A DNA stretch of 64,000 bases from contig OZ242258.1 in NCBI GenBank assembly GCA_965207025.1, positions 1,364,001 through 1,428,000 of the forward strand, read 5' to 3'. The notes under the pieces are model-generated. The model was not told the DNA's origin. It did not search any database and saw nothing but the letters and a program-made list of their open reading frames with translations. Positions 27,552-35,785 of this stretch are shown here, piece after piece. Numbering within the stretch: position 1 is the first letter of the stretch; each line of letters opens with the position of its first letter. The position numbers and the translations under genes are program-made. The DNA comes from Bin87 sp034423595. Lineage in GTDB: Bacteria; Chloroflexota; Dehalococcoidia; Lucifugimonadales; UBA3495.

Positions 27552-27576
27552 AGTGGCTCCGTGGTTTTGCGAGTAT

Positions 27577-28773
27577 TCAGGCGTCTGGCAACGCGGCAAT
27601 GCCCGGCAGTTCCCGGCCTTCCAGAAACTCCAGCGAGGCGCCCCCGCCGGTGGACACATGGGTCATTCGATCCATCAGGCCCAGGGCCTCCACCGCCTCC
27701 GCGGTCGAACCGCCGCCGACAACAGTGGTAGCGCGCGACAAGTCCGCGATGCTGTTTGCCACGGTGCGCGTGCCGGCTTTGAATTTATCCATCTCAAAGA
27801 CGCCCATCGGCCCGTTCCACAGGATGGTGTTGCAAGCCGCCAACGCGGAGGCGTATCGGGCAGCCGTCGCCGAGCCCACGTCCATGATGTACCATCCGTC
27901 GGGAACTTCATTGACGTTGGCCGTCGTAATGGAGGCCGGCTGCGGCGCGAATTCATTTGCGATCATCACGTCATCGGGCAGATGCACGGCGACGCCATCC
28001 CTTTCGGCCCGGCGCAGCACATCCCGCGCGAATTCGAGCCGGTCTTTCTCGACCGCCGACGCGCCTACGGATTTCCCTGTGGCGGCCAAGAAGGTCACCG
28101 CCATGCCGCCGCCGATGAGCAGGTGGTCAAGCCTGGGCAGCAGGTTTTCCAGCACCATGATCTTGTCGCTTACCTTGGCTCCGCCCATCAGCGCGGCCAG
28201 CGGCCGTTCCGGCTCGGCCAGCGCCAACCCCAAGGATTCCACTTCCCTTTGGGTCAACAGACCCATCGCGGAGGGAAGCAAGTTGGGTAGTCCAACGGTG
28301 GATGCGTGCGCACGGTGGGCGACGGCGAAAGCGTCCATCACGAAACAGTCGGCCAGGGCCGCCAAATTCCTGCTGAACAAATCGTCGTTCTTTTCCTCGC
28401 CGGGATGGAACCGCAGATTTTCCAACAGGTAGATGTCACCCTCGGACATCCCGCCAACCGCGGCCACCACATCCGGACCGACGCAGTCGTTCAGGGATGC
28501 CACCGGGCGGTTCAGCAGAACGGCCAGACGATTACCCACTGGAGCCAGGCGTAACGTTTCATCTACCTGGCCGCCCGGACGCCCCAGGTGTGAGCACAAT
28601 ATCACCTTGCAGCATCGTTCCAGGAGGTACTCTATGGTGGGCAGGGTTGCGCGCAGCCGCTGGTCATAGTTGGCGATCGCTTCCACTCCCTGCTCAATAG
28701 GGACGTTGAAATCCACCCTGACGAGAACGGTCTTGCCGGCCACATCCAACTGGGAGAGGGTTCGCTTGGTCAT
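27577..28773 (-). CDS. pgk: Phosphoglycerate kinase
   Basis: A 398-residue glycolytic kinase. N-terminal VDFNVP and the Arg-rich CSHLGRPGG substrate motif; C-terminal nucleotide domain with GGAKVSDKI and VGGGSTAEAVE. Full family length. Confidence 0.97.
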   Translation of the reverse strand: MTKRTLSQLDVAGKTVLVRVDFNVPIEQGVEAIANYDQRLRATLPTIEYLLERCCKVILCSHLGRPGGQVDETLRLAPVGNRLAVLLNRPVASLNDCVGPDVVAAVGGMSEGDIYLLENLRFHPGEEKNDDLFSRNLAALADCFVMDAFAVAHRAHASTVGLPNLLPSAMGLLTQREVESLGLALAEPERPLAALMGGAKVSDKIMVLENLLPRLDHLLIGGGMAVTFLAATGKSVGASAVEKDRLEFARDVLRRAERDGVAVHLPDDVMIANEFAPQPASITTANVNEVPDGWYIMDVGSATAARYASALAACNTILWNGPMGVFEMDKFKAGTRTVANSIADLSRATTVVGGGSTAEAVEALGLMDRMTHVSTGGGASLEFLEGRELPGIAALPDA

Positions 28774-28792
28774 TTTGGTGTCGCCTCGGTAG

Positions 28793-29821
28793 TCAAACCA
28801 GCGCGCCGCCCATTATCCATTCCGTCGCCTGCCGCAAGGGCTCGGGGCGGCGCAGCTGGACGCTTTCGGATGACGCGGCGGCGCGGGCTTCATCCAGCAG
28901 CCGGTCAACGTAGCCTTCGGCATAGCGACGGGAACCGGCATTGTCCAGGATGGCGACGATGCGGGCAGAATCGCCCGGTTCCAGCACACGTTTCATGTAA
29001 ATGCCGCCCAATTCCCGCTTTGCGCTCGTCGGGGCGTGTTGCAGGCCGTGAATCAACGGGAGGCTCTTCTTCTTGTTCAACACGTTGCTGGCAGTGAAGC
29101 CATCGCCCCATTCGCCCCAGAGATCGCTTATGTCACTCCGAATTTGCAGGGCCATGCCCAGCTTCTCGCCCCATTGATTCAACGCATCTGCCGAACTGTA
29201 GTCGGCCCCCACAGCCAATGCTCCCACGCGCGCGGAACACCCGGCCAACGCGCCGGATTTCCGCCTCACCATGTCCAGATAGTCGGATTCCGAGACCATC
29301 AACTGATCCTGGTACGTCAGGTCCATATACTGGCCCTCGCACAGCGTCAGACAGGCTTGATCCAAAGATCGTAGGGCTTCCAGCACGGTCTCCGCCGGGA
29401 TGCAGTTATCGCATAGCCGCATAAGAATCGATCTGGCCAAGGCGTGAAGTCCGTCGCCAGCATTGATCGCCTGTGATGGGCCCCATACCCACCAGATACT
29501 GGGACGGTCGTCGGCCTGGTCGATGCGTCCGGCCTGCACGTCGTTGTGCACCAGAACGAAGTTGTATGCCAGCTCGACGGCGGAAGCCGCGGGTACGGCG
29601 GCGGCGTGATCCCCGGATACGGCATCAGCAGCAGCCAGCGCCAGCACGCCGCAGTGGTGCAGCGGCATGAGCCTTGCGCTGGTCGGGTTGCCACGTTCGT
29701 CCACCCAACCCAGATGATACCGCAGCAGGTCGTAGAGCATCCCCTGGCGGTCTGAGAACGCAGCGCGCAGGTCGGCGTCAACGGCGGCGCGGTATGCATC
29801 GTATGTCGTAGCTGTGGTAAT
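28793..29821 (-). CDS. Polyprenyl synthetase-like protein with degenerate Asp-rich motifs
   Basis: Isoprenyl diphosphate synthase fold of 342 residues if read from ATT 29821, or 315 from ATG 29740. The family helices are plain (PAASAVELAYNFVLVHND; GQYMDLTYQD; RKSGALAGCSARVGAL; MALQIRSDISDLWG). The first Asp-rich motif reads HNDVQA instead of DDxxD, the GKRLRP segment reads SARLMP, and the second motif reads SDISD. Prenyl transfer is therefore doubtful; it might be a partner subunit, as in heteromeric prenyl synthases. Homology (DADLRAAFSDRQG) extends upstream of ATG 29740, where ATT with GAGGG is the only start-like codon before the stop. Confidence 0.75.
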   Translation of the reverse strand: MTTATTYDAYRAAVDADLRAAFSDRQGMLYDLLRYHLGWVDERGNPTSARLMPLHHCGVLALAAADAVSGDHAAAVPAASAVELAYNFVLVHNDVQAGRIDQADDRPSIWWVWGPSQAINAGDGLHALARSILMRLCDNCIPAETVLEALRSLDQACLTLCEGQYMDLTYQDQLMVSESDYLDMVRRKSGALAGCSARVGALAVGADYSSADALNQWGEKLGMALQIRSDISDLWGEWGDGFTASNVLNKKKSLPLIHGLQHAPTSAKRELGGIYMKRVLEPGDSARIVAILDNAGSRRYAEGYVDRLLDEARAAASSESVQLRRPEPLRQATEWIMGGALV

Positions 29822-29843
29822 GTTTGCCCTCGAAAGGCGAAGT

Positions 29844-30461
29844 TTATGCCAGACCGGCTACTCGGCGGACTTCCGCAAACGGCAATGCCCCGTCGCGCAA
29901 CAGGGCCAAATCCTGATCGGAAACCGCCACGATCGTACTGGCCGTCCCTTGGGGTGGTTCGCCGGAAACAATAATACCATCAACTAACCCTCCCAGACAC
30001 CGGGCCAGCTCGTCGGGGTCGGTGATGTCGGCTTGACCGCTGCGGTTGGCGCTGGTTCCAGTGATGGGCCGTCCGAGTCCGGCGGCCAGGGCCAACGGCA
30101 CTGCGTGGTCGGGCATCCGTACCGCGATGGTGTCCAAACCTGCCGTCAGGCGCGGCGGCAAATTTGGGCTTGCCGGCAACACAAGGGTCAGAGGCCCGGG
30201 CCAAAATTGCTTCGCCAGTTCGCGCGCCAGATTCTGGCCGGCGCAGGCGAGTGTCGATACCATCTCCACCTGCTGCCAACCTGATACCAGCACCGGAAGG
30301 GCCATGCCTGCGGGACGACCCTTGATTTCGTACACCCTTTCCAGGGCGTCCGGGTTGGTGGCGTCCGCCGCCAATCCATACAGCGTATCGGTGGGAATTG
30401 CCACCACACCGCCGTTGGCGATGCATTCCCGCGCCCGCTCGATTTCACGTTCTGTGACCAT
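29844..30461 (-). CDS. tsaC: L-threonylcarbamoyladenylate synthase
   Basis: Sua5/YrdC family, 205 residues. Makes threonylcarbamoyl-AMP for t6A37 of tRNA. Signature: PTDTLYGLAADA, KGRPAGMALPVLV (KxR), GTSANRSGQ (SxN). No C-terminal Sua5 domain, so the TsaC form. First gene of the 14-gene minus run; miaA further along also modifies tRNA A37. Confidence 0.94.
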   Translation of the reverse strand: MVTEREIERARECIANGGVVAIPTDTLYGLAADATNPDALERVYEIKGRPAGMALPVLVSGWQQVEMVSTLACAGQNLARELAKQFWPGPLTLVLPASPNLPPRLTAGLDTIAVRMPDHAVPLALAAGLGRPITGTSANRSGQADITDPDELARCLGGLVDGIIVSGEPPQGTASTIVAVSDQDLALLRDGALPFAEVRRVAGLA

Positions 30462-30470
30462 GCGATGCGC

Positions 30471-30479
30471 ATTTTACCA
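30471..30479 (-). promoter_or_regulatory. Extended -10 promoter of the tsaC run
   Basis: Minus-strand TGGTAAAAT (TAAAAT 30476-30471), only 10 bases before the tsaC ATG, so the transcript would be leaderless or nearly so. No clear -35. Confidence 0.45.
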
Positions 30480-30563
30480 TCGCGCGTTCGGCATCATCTA
30501 TCCGAAACCCAACCCAACTATGCTACTATTGACTCTGAATTTTTGTGGGTTGGCGACCGTTTG

Positions 30564-32117
30564 ATGACCAGCATGAACCGACCTGAAGCCATAGTCGTTA
30601 TCGACTTTGGCTCGCAATACACCCACCTGATCGCTCGGCGCGTCCGGGAGTTGCAGGTCTATTCTGAAATCATCCCGGCTTCCGCGTCAGATGATGCAGT
30701 CTCACATCTGAATCCACGTGGGATCATCCTGTCGGGCGGGCCGGCCAGCGTGTACGATCCCGGCGCTCCGAACATCCAACAATGGGTGATTGACTCCGGC
30801 CTGCCCGTATTCGGCATCTGCTACGGGATGCAGGCGTTGGTACACCAACTGGGCGGAACCGTGGTCGCCGGCGACGTGCGGGAGTACGGCCATGCTGATC
30901 TGATCAGCGATCACGCCGACAGCCGATTGCTGGCGGGTATCGGTAGCCAAACCCCGGTCTGGATGAGCCACGGCGACCGCGTGGAACGGCTGCCCGACGG
31001 GATGTCCGCGCTGGCTCGTACCGCCAACACCGATTGCGCCGCCATCACCGACGGCAAGCGATGGTTCGGCCTCCAGTTCCACCCGGAAGTGCAGCATACC
31101 CCGGACGGCATGACCATCCTGGGCAATTTTGTTCACCACATCTGCGGTTGCCTGGAATCCTGGACCCCCGGAAACTTTGTCGCCGACACCGTGGAACGCG
31201 TGCGGGAACAGGTGAGGGACGACCGGGTGATCTGTGGTTTGAGCGGCGGAGTCGATTCATCGGTGGCTGCTGCCCTGCTTCACCGGGCCGTTGGGCCGCA
31301 GTTGACCTGCATTTTCGTTAACAACGGCCTCCTGCGCCACGGCGAAGTCGAGCAGGTGCAGGAGACGTTTCAGCGTGGCCTGGGGCTGGACTTGCGATAC
31401 GTCGATGCTGAATCCCGGTTCCTCAACCAGCTGTCCGGTGTCACAGACCCGGAAACCAAGCGCAAAACCATCGGAGGCGAGTTCATCCGGGTATTCGAGG
31501 ATGCCGCCGCCGAGATAGATAACGTCAAATGGCTGGCCCAGGGCACCCTGTACCCAGACGTGATTGAGAGCGAAACGCCGGAGAACCGCGCGTCCGCCCG
31601 CATCAAGACGCACCACAACGTCGGTGGCCTGCCCGAGCATATGGACTTTGGCCTAGTGGAACCGCTGCGCTACCTGTTCAAGGACGAGGTTCGAGCCGTT
31701 GGCCTAGAATTGGGATTGCCAGAGGAGATCATCTACCGCCAGCCCTTCCCAGGGCCGGGTCTGGCAATCCGCATCATCGGCGAAGTGACACCGGAGCGCG
31801 TGGCGCTGCTGCGCAACTGCGACCGCGTCGTGCTTGAAGAAATCAACGACGCTGGACTCTACCGAGACATCTGGCAGAGCTTCGCCGTGCTCACCGACAA
31901 CCGCACGGTGGGCGTGATGGGAGACTATCGGACCTACGGGTACGCATGCGCCATCCGCGCTGTGAACTCGGAGGACGCCATGACCGCCGACTGGGTGCGC
32001 CTGCCCTACGACGTGCTGGCCCGGATCAGCAACCGCATCGTCAACGAAGTTGATGGCGTTAACCGTGTGGTGTACGACATTACCAGCAAGCCGCCGGGAA
32101 CCATTGAGTGGGAGTAG
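30564..32117 (+). CDS. guaA: GMP synthase (glutamine-hydrolysing)
   Basis: XMP to GMP. 517 residues from ATG 30564. Class I amidotransferase domain with nucleophile GICYGMQ and FHPEV; ATP pyrophosphatase P-loop SGGVDSSVAA; C-terminal dimerisation domain ending PPGTIEWE. Upstream codons to 30465 lack homology. ATG 30573 is an alternative; no strong SD. Divergent from tsaC and first in the purine run. Confidence 0.97.
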   Translation: MTSMNRPEAIVVIDFGSQYTHLIARRVRELQVYSEIIPASASDDAVSHLNPRGIILSGGPASVYDPGAPNIQQWVIDSGLPVFGICYGMQALVHQLGGTVVAGDVREYGHADLISDHADSRLLAGIGSQTPVWMSHGDRVERLPDGMSALARTANTDCAAITDGKRWFGLQFHPEVQHTPDGMTILGNFVHHICGCLESWTPGNFVADTVERVREQVRDDRVICGLSGGVDSSVAAALLHRAVGPQLTCIFVNNGLLRHGEVEQVQETFQRGLGLDLRYVDAESRFLNQLSGVTDPETKRKTIGGEFIRVFEDAAAEIDNVKWLAQGTLYPDVIESETPENRASARIKTHHNVGGLPEHMDFGLVEPLRYLFKDEVRAVGLELGLPEEIIYRQPFPGPGLAIRIIGEVTPERVALLRNCDRVVLEEINDAGLYRDIWQSFAVLTDNRTVGVMGDYRTYGYACAIRAVNSEDAMTADWVRLPYDVLARISNRIVNEVDGVNRVVYDITSKPPGTIEWE

Positions 32118-32123
32118 TCCGGT

Positions 32124-33416
32124 ATGCGCGTCCTTGTAGTCGGCTCCGGTGGGCGGGAGCACGCGCTGGCCTGGCGGTTGGCGCAATCGCCCTCGGTAGA
32201 TGAGATTTTCTCCGCGCCCGGAAACTCGGGCACTGCCCAACTGGGTCAGAATCTCCCTGTTGCTGACAATGACGTTGAGGGGATCGCCGCCGCCACCGTC
32301 GAACAGTCCATTGAGCTGGTGGTGGTCGGCCCGGAAATCCCGTTAGCGCTGGGCCTCGTTGACCGCTTGCGCACCGCTGGAATCCCCACCTTCGGACCCA
32401 GCCGGCCCGCTGCGCGACTGGAATCCAGCAAGAGCTTTGCCCGGTCGGTGATGGACTCCGCCGGAGTACCCGGCCCCGACTACCGGGTGTTTCATAATAT
32501 TTCCGGCGCACTCAGCTATGTCCAATACCATGACCGACCGGTCGTGGTGAAAGCCAACGGCCTCGCCGCCGGCAAGGGCGTGACCATGTGCGCCAATCGG
32601 GAGGACGCCCAGTACGCCATCCGGGCCTGCATGGAGGAGCGGACATTCGGTGATGCGGGCGACACCGTTGTCATTGAGGACTGGCTACATGGGCCGGAGG
32701 TCAGCGTGTTCGGATTCACCGACGGCGCAAGTCTCTCCACGGTTGTTGCGGCCACCGACTACAAGCGGATCGGCGAAGGTGGCGCCGGGCCCAACACCGG
32801 CGGTATGGGCAGCTACGGGCCGCCCCAATATTGGAACGACGGATTGTCTGAGGTCATCCGCGAAGATTTCATGCTGCCAGTGATCCGGGAGATGGACCGG
32901 CGGGGCGCGCGCTATCGGGGCGCGCTGTATTGTGGCCTCATGCTCACCGACGACGGGCCGCGCGTTCTCGAATTCAACTGCCGGTTCGGCGACCCGGAGA
33001 CCCAGGCAGTAATGCCGCAACTGGTCAGCGACCCGGCGGAAATCATGCTGGCGTGCGCCGTCGGCAACCTAGACGAAGTTGACCCGGTGGTTTGGTCCAA
33101 CCGCCCGGCCGTGGCGGTCGTCATGGTGTCCAAGGGCTATCCCGGCGCCTACCAGACCGGCTACCCCATCGCAGGATTGCAGGACAGCATCGACGACGAT
33201 ACCCTGGTGTTTCATGCCGGGGCGCGTCTGGGCGACGACGGAGATACCGTGTTGACTGCCGGCGGGCGCGTTCTGGCCTGCGTGGGCACTGGCGACACCG
33301 TAGAGGAGGCACGAGACCGCGCTTACCGGCGGGCCAGCCAACTCAGTTTTGAAGGCTCATACTACCGGCGCGACATCGCTTCGGAAGCGATCAATCTGCC
33401 GATCACCGTCGCCTAA
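32124..33416 (+). CDS. purD: Phosphoribosylamine-glycine ligase
   Basis: GAR synthetase, purine step 2. 430 residues. Begins MRVLVVGSGGREHALAW; ATP-grasp segments KANGLAAGKGV, GPNTGGMGSYGPP and LEFNCRFGDPETQ. It starts 7 bases after guaA. Confidence 0.97.
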   Translation: MRVLVVGSGGREHALAWRLAQSPSVDEIFSAPGNSGTAQLGQNLPVADNDVEGIAAATVEQSIELVVVGPEIPLALGLVDRLRTAGIPTFGPSRPAARLESSKSFARSVMDSAGVPGPDYRVFHNISGALSYVQYHDRPVVVKANGLAAGKGVTMCANREDAQYAIRACMEERTFGDAGDTVVIEDWLHGPEVSVFGFTDGASLSTVVAATDYKRIGEGGAGPNTGGMGSYGPPQYWNDGLSEVIREDFMLPVIREMDRRGARYRGALYCGLMLTDDGPRVLEFNCRFGDPETQAVMPQLVSDPAEIMLACAVGNLDEVDPVVWSNRPAVAVVMVSKGYPGAYQTGYPIAGLQDSIDDDTLVFHAGARLGDDGDTVLTAGGRVLACVGTGDTVEEARDRAYRRASQLSFEGSYYRRDIASEAINLPITVA

Positions 33417-33425
33417 TCCCGACCC

Positions 33426-34031
33426 GTGGTTACTGGCAATCAAAGGGCTACCGGCCCGGCCAACTGGAAGGCGCTTGCCGAATCTTATCGGGAAGCGGAG
33501 CGAGCGGGCACGCTGGACGCGTTCCGCCGGCGGCGGTGGCAGTACGCCGATGACCCGGCGAGCTGGCTTGAGCAGCGCGTTCTGGCTACGCTGACGCAGA
33601 CCCAGGCTGACGCCCTTTATCGGGGCGCCGGCGGCCGGCACATCACCAAGTTTCGCGCCAACTCCATCGATGAGGTCAGAGACGCAGCCGACTTCCTGCT
33701 CTACGACACCATCAAGCTGGAAAACCGTTTCGAGGAGTGCGCGCTGGAAACCGGCGGCTTCGGACTATCGGGCGCCGGCCGCGAATGGCCGTCGTACCTG
33801 CTGACTCTCCGTGATCCTGTCCTGTTCGCGCCCTGGAGTCCGCACACCGAGCGGGCGTTGCGCCGGCTACAGATGCTGCCGCCCGGCTTGAGGCGAGGTC
33901 ATCCCGGATTATGTTACATCGACCTTCTCGACTCAATGCAACTGTTGCGGGTCCGGCTGGGGCTGGCAGACTTTCGCGCCGTTGACGAATTCTGTTACCT
34001 TAACGGCCGGAATTCAAAACCCCCGGCGTAA
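33426..34031 (+). CDS. Uncharacterised protein in the purine run
   Basis: A 201-residue soluble Arg-rich protein with no family I can name. Residues 110-146 (GFGLSGAGREWPSYLLT...P.LF..W) share the G.G....S..LT...P.LF..W pattern with the HhH-like protein at 22961. GTG start 33426, 9 bases after purD, no SD visible. Codon bias fits neighbours. Confidence 0.65.
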   Translation: MVTGNQRATGPANWKALAESYREAERAGTLDAFRRRRWQYADDPASWLEQRVLATLTQTQADALYRGAGGRHITKFRANSIDEVRDAADFLLYDTIKLENRFEECALETGGFGLSGAGREWPSYLLTLRDPVLFAPWSPHTERALRRLQMLPPGLRRGHPGLCYIDLLDSMQLLRVRLGLADFRAVDEFCYLNGRNSKPPA

Positions 34032-34063
34032 GGGCCGGGGCCAATTATCCGGAGGAACTATCG

Positions 34064-34498
34064 ATGCCTTGGCTGGATGAGCTGAAACGCCTGCGGGTCC
34101 GCGTGGACAACGAGGGGTACGGGCGGAAAATGGCGGAAATGGCGGACCGGCGCGGCCTGCTCGAGAAATTCGCCGACGGGTTGGCAATTGAACAGCTGCT
34201 CCAGCAGATGAACGACGTGCTGCTGGACGGCGGAGCCCGCTTGATCGTGGATCGTTCGTGGCAGTACGACTTTGAAGGCGACGACGATTCCGATTTTGAC
34301 GAACTCACCGACGAAATTCTTTACACCCTCTATTGGCATGATGGCGATCCAGTGGAAGTTGAAGTCCGCGTGGGCATCGACAGCGACGACGCCGGATACG
34401 TAATGGTAGAGGACGAGGAGATCGACGATGATTCGGACAGTATCCAAAGGGCTCTGTTGGATGCGTTCCGCGAAATTGCAGAGATCAAAGAGAACTGA
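34064..34498 (+). CDS. Acidic hypothetical protein
   Basis: A 144-residue, strongly acidic protein (DFEGDDDSDFDELTDE; EDEEIDDDSDS), with a basic helical N-terminus (1-50). Good SD (GGAGGAAC) before ATG 34064. No membrane segment, no metal motif. Between the 33426 gene and purE. Function not recognised. Confidence 0.7.
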   Translation: MPWLDELKRLRVRVDNEGYGRKMAEMADRRGLLEKFADGLAIEQLLQQMNDVLLDGGARLIVDRSWQYDFEGDDDSDFDELTDEILYTLYWHDGDPVEVEVRVGIDSDDAGYVMVEDEEIDDDSDSIQRALLDAFREIAEIKEN

Positions 34499-34522
34499 CC
34501 GTGATACACGCTTGAGATTTCT

Positions 34523-34547
34523 GGATTCCGGCTTTCGTCGGAATAAC
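34523..34547. repeat. Dispersed palindrome GGATTCCGGCTTTCGTCGGAATAAC
   Basis: Imperfect member of the GGATTCCCGCTTTCGCGGGAATGAC family (others at 39940-39964 and 42757-42781). Confidence 0.65.
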
Positions 34548-34589
34548 AGCAACACTACCGGAACACGGTAACGTAAAAGGAGAACAGAT

Positions 34590-35045
34590 TTGCCACTGGT
34601 AGGAGTAGTAATGGGCAGTGCTTCCGACGAGGAAGCCGTCCAACCAACCCTCAACATTTTGGAATCCCTGGGCGTTGATTACGAGGTCCGGGTAATGTCC
34701 GCCCACCGCACTCCGGAGCGAGTGCATGAGTACGCCAGCACGGCGCGGGAACGGGGCCTGGAGGTTCTGATCGCGGCCGCCGGCGGTTCGGCGGCGTTGG
34801 GCGGCGCGCTGGCCGCCCAGACCACGCTGCCCGTCATCGGCATTCCGCTCACGTCCAGCGAACTCAATGGCTGGGACGCCCTGTTGTCAACGGCGCAGAT
34901 GCCGCCGGGCATTCCGGTGGCGGCCATGGCGGTCGGTGGTTGGGGCGCGCGCAACGCCGCCTATTACGCCGCACAGATTCTCGGCATCAAGCACGACAAC
35001 ATCCGCGAGGCCGTAGAGCGGTATCGGCAATCGCTCCGTGGCTAG
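34590..35045 (+). CDS. purE: N5-carboxyaminoimidazole ribonucleotide mutase
   Basis: Class I PurE, 151 residues. Begins LVGVVMGSASDEE (phosphate/GSxSD motif), SAHRTPERVHEYA, AAGGSAALGGALAA. TTG start with AAGGAGA 8 bases upstream. No purK is seen nearby, so CAIR supply cannot be traced in this window. Confidence 0.95.
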   Translation: MPLVGVVMGSASDEEAVQPTLNILESLGVDYEVRVMSAHRTPERVHEYASTARERGLEVLIAAAGGSAALGGALAAQTTLPVIGIPLTSSELNGWDALLSTAQMPPGIPVAAMAVGGWGARNAAYYAAQILGIKHDNIREAVERYRQSLRG

Positions 35046-35742
35046 GTCTTCTGAGGTGGACCGCCGGGGGCCGGCGGTCCTGACCGACTTTGACGACACC
35101 GCGGCGGCCCAGAACGTCGCGGAGTTGCTGTTGCATCGTTTCGGGCATCCCACCTGGACCGACGTGCGCGAGCGGTTCCGGCAGGGCGAATTATCGCTCA
35201 AAGACTACCAGGAAATCACATTCCGGCGGATGCGTGGGGACAAAGCAGCGATGCAGGCGTACGTCCGGGAAAATGCGTGCTTCCGCGATCACTTCGGCGA
35301 ACTGGCGGCGTTCTGCGCTAACCACTCGATTCCCATGTGCATCGTGAGCCAGGGTCTTGATTTCTACGTCCAAGCGTTGCTTGACCAGTCCGGGCACCCA
35401 CACATGCCCGTCCACGCCGTCCGCGCCGAGTTTGATGACTCCGGGCGGATCATCGAGTACGGCTACGACTTCACTTATGACGACGCTCCGGAGTTGGGCA
35501 ACAGCAAGGCGCTCATGGTACGACGGTTCCAGCAGCAGGGTTATCACGTCTTTTTCGCCGGCGACGGCCGTTCGGATTTCGAGGCCGGCGAGGTCGCCGA
35601 CACTGTATTCGCCCATCGCCAGATGGCGGAGATGTGCAGCGAAGCCGGCATCGCCTACACCCCGTTCACCGACTTCGGCCCGGTGCTGGACGCACTACGC
35701 CGTTACGTCGCCCAAATCGGCGGATCCAGCGACTCCCTGTGA
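35038..35742 (+). CDS. HAD-superfamily phosphatase (MtnX/PSP-like)
   Basis: A 234-residue HAD phosphatase. Motif I LTDFDDTAA (14-22), motif II IVSQGLD, motif III Lys in GNSKALM, motif IV FAGDGRSDFEAG. Resembles MtnX/phosphoserine-phosphatase-like members. GTG start overlaps the purE stop by 8 bases, so probably translationally coupled. Its role beside purine genes is unknown. Confidence 0.83.
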   Translation: MARSSEVDRRGPAVLTDFDDTAAAQNVAELLLHRFGHPTWTDVRERFRQGELSLKDYQEITFRRMRGDKAAMQAYVRENACFRDHFGELAAFCANHSIPMCIVSQGLDFYVQALLDQSGHPHMPVHAVRAEFDDSGRIIEYGYDFTYDDAPELGNSKALMVRRFQQQGYHVFFAGDGRSDFEAGEVADTVFAHRQMAEMCSEAGIAYTPFTDFGPVLDALRRYVAQIGGSSDSL

Positions 35743-35785
35743 TAAGATATTTGGTAGAAATTCCTCTCGCGGAGGCGACGGCGCC

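Noticed and set aside
30462..30563. Guanine/purine riboswitch before guaA
   Set aside because: The 100-base divergent gap is too short and lacks the conserved purine-riboswitch junction and loop bases.
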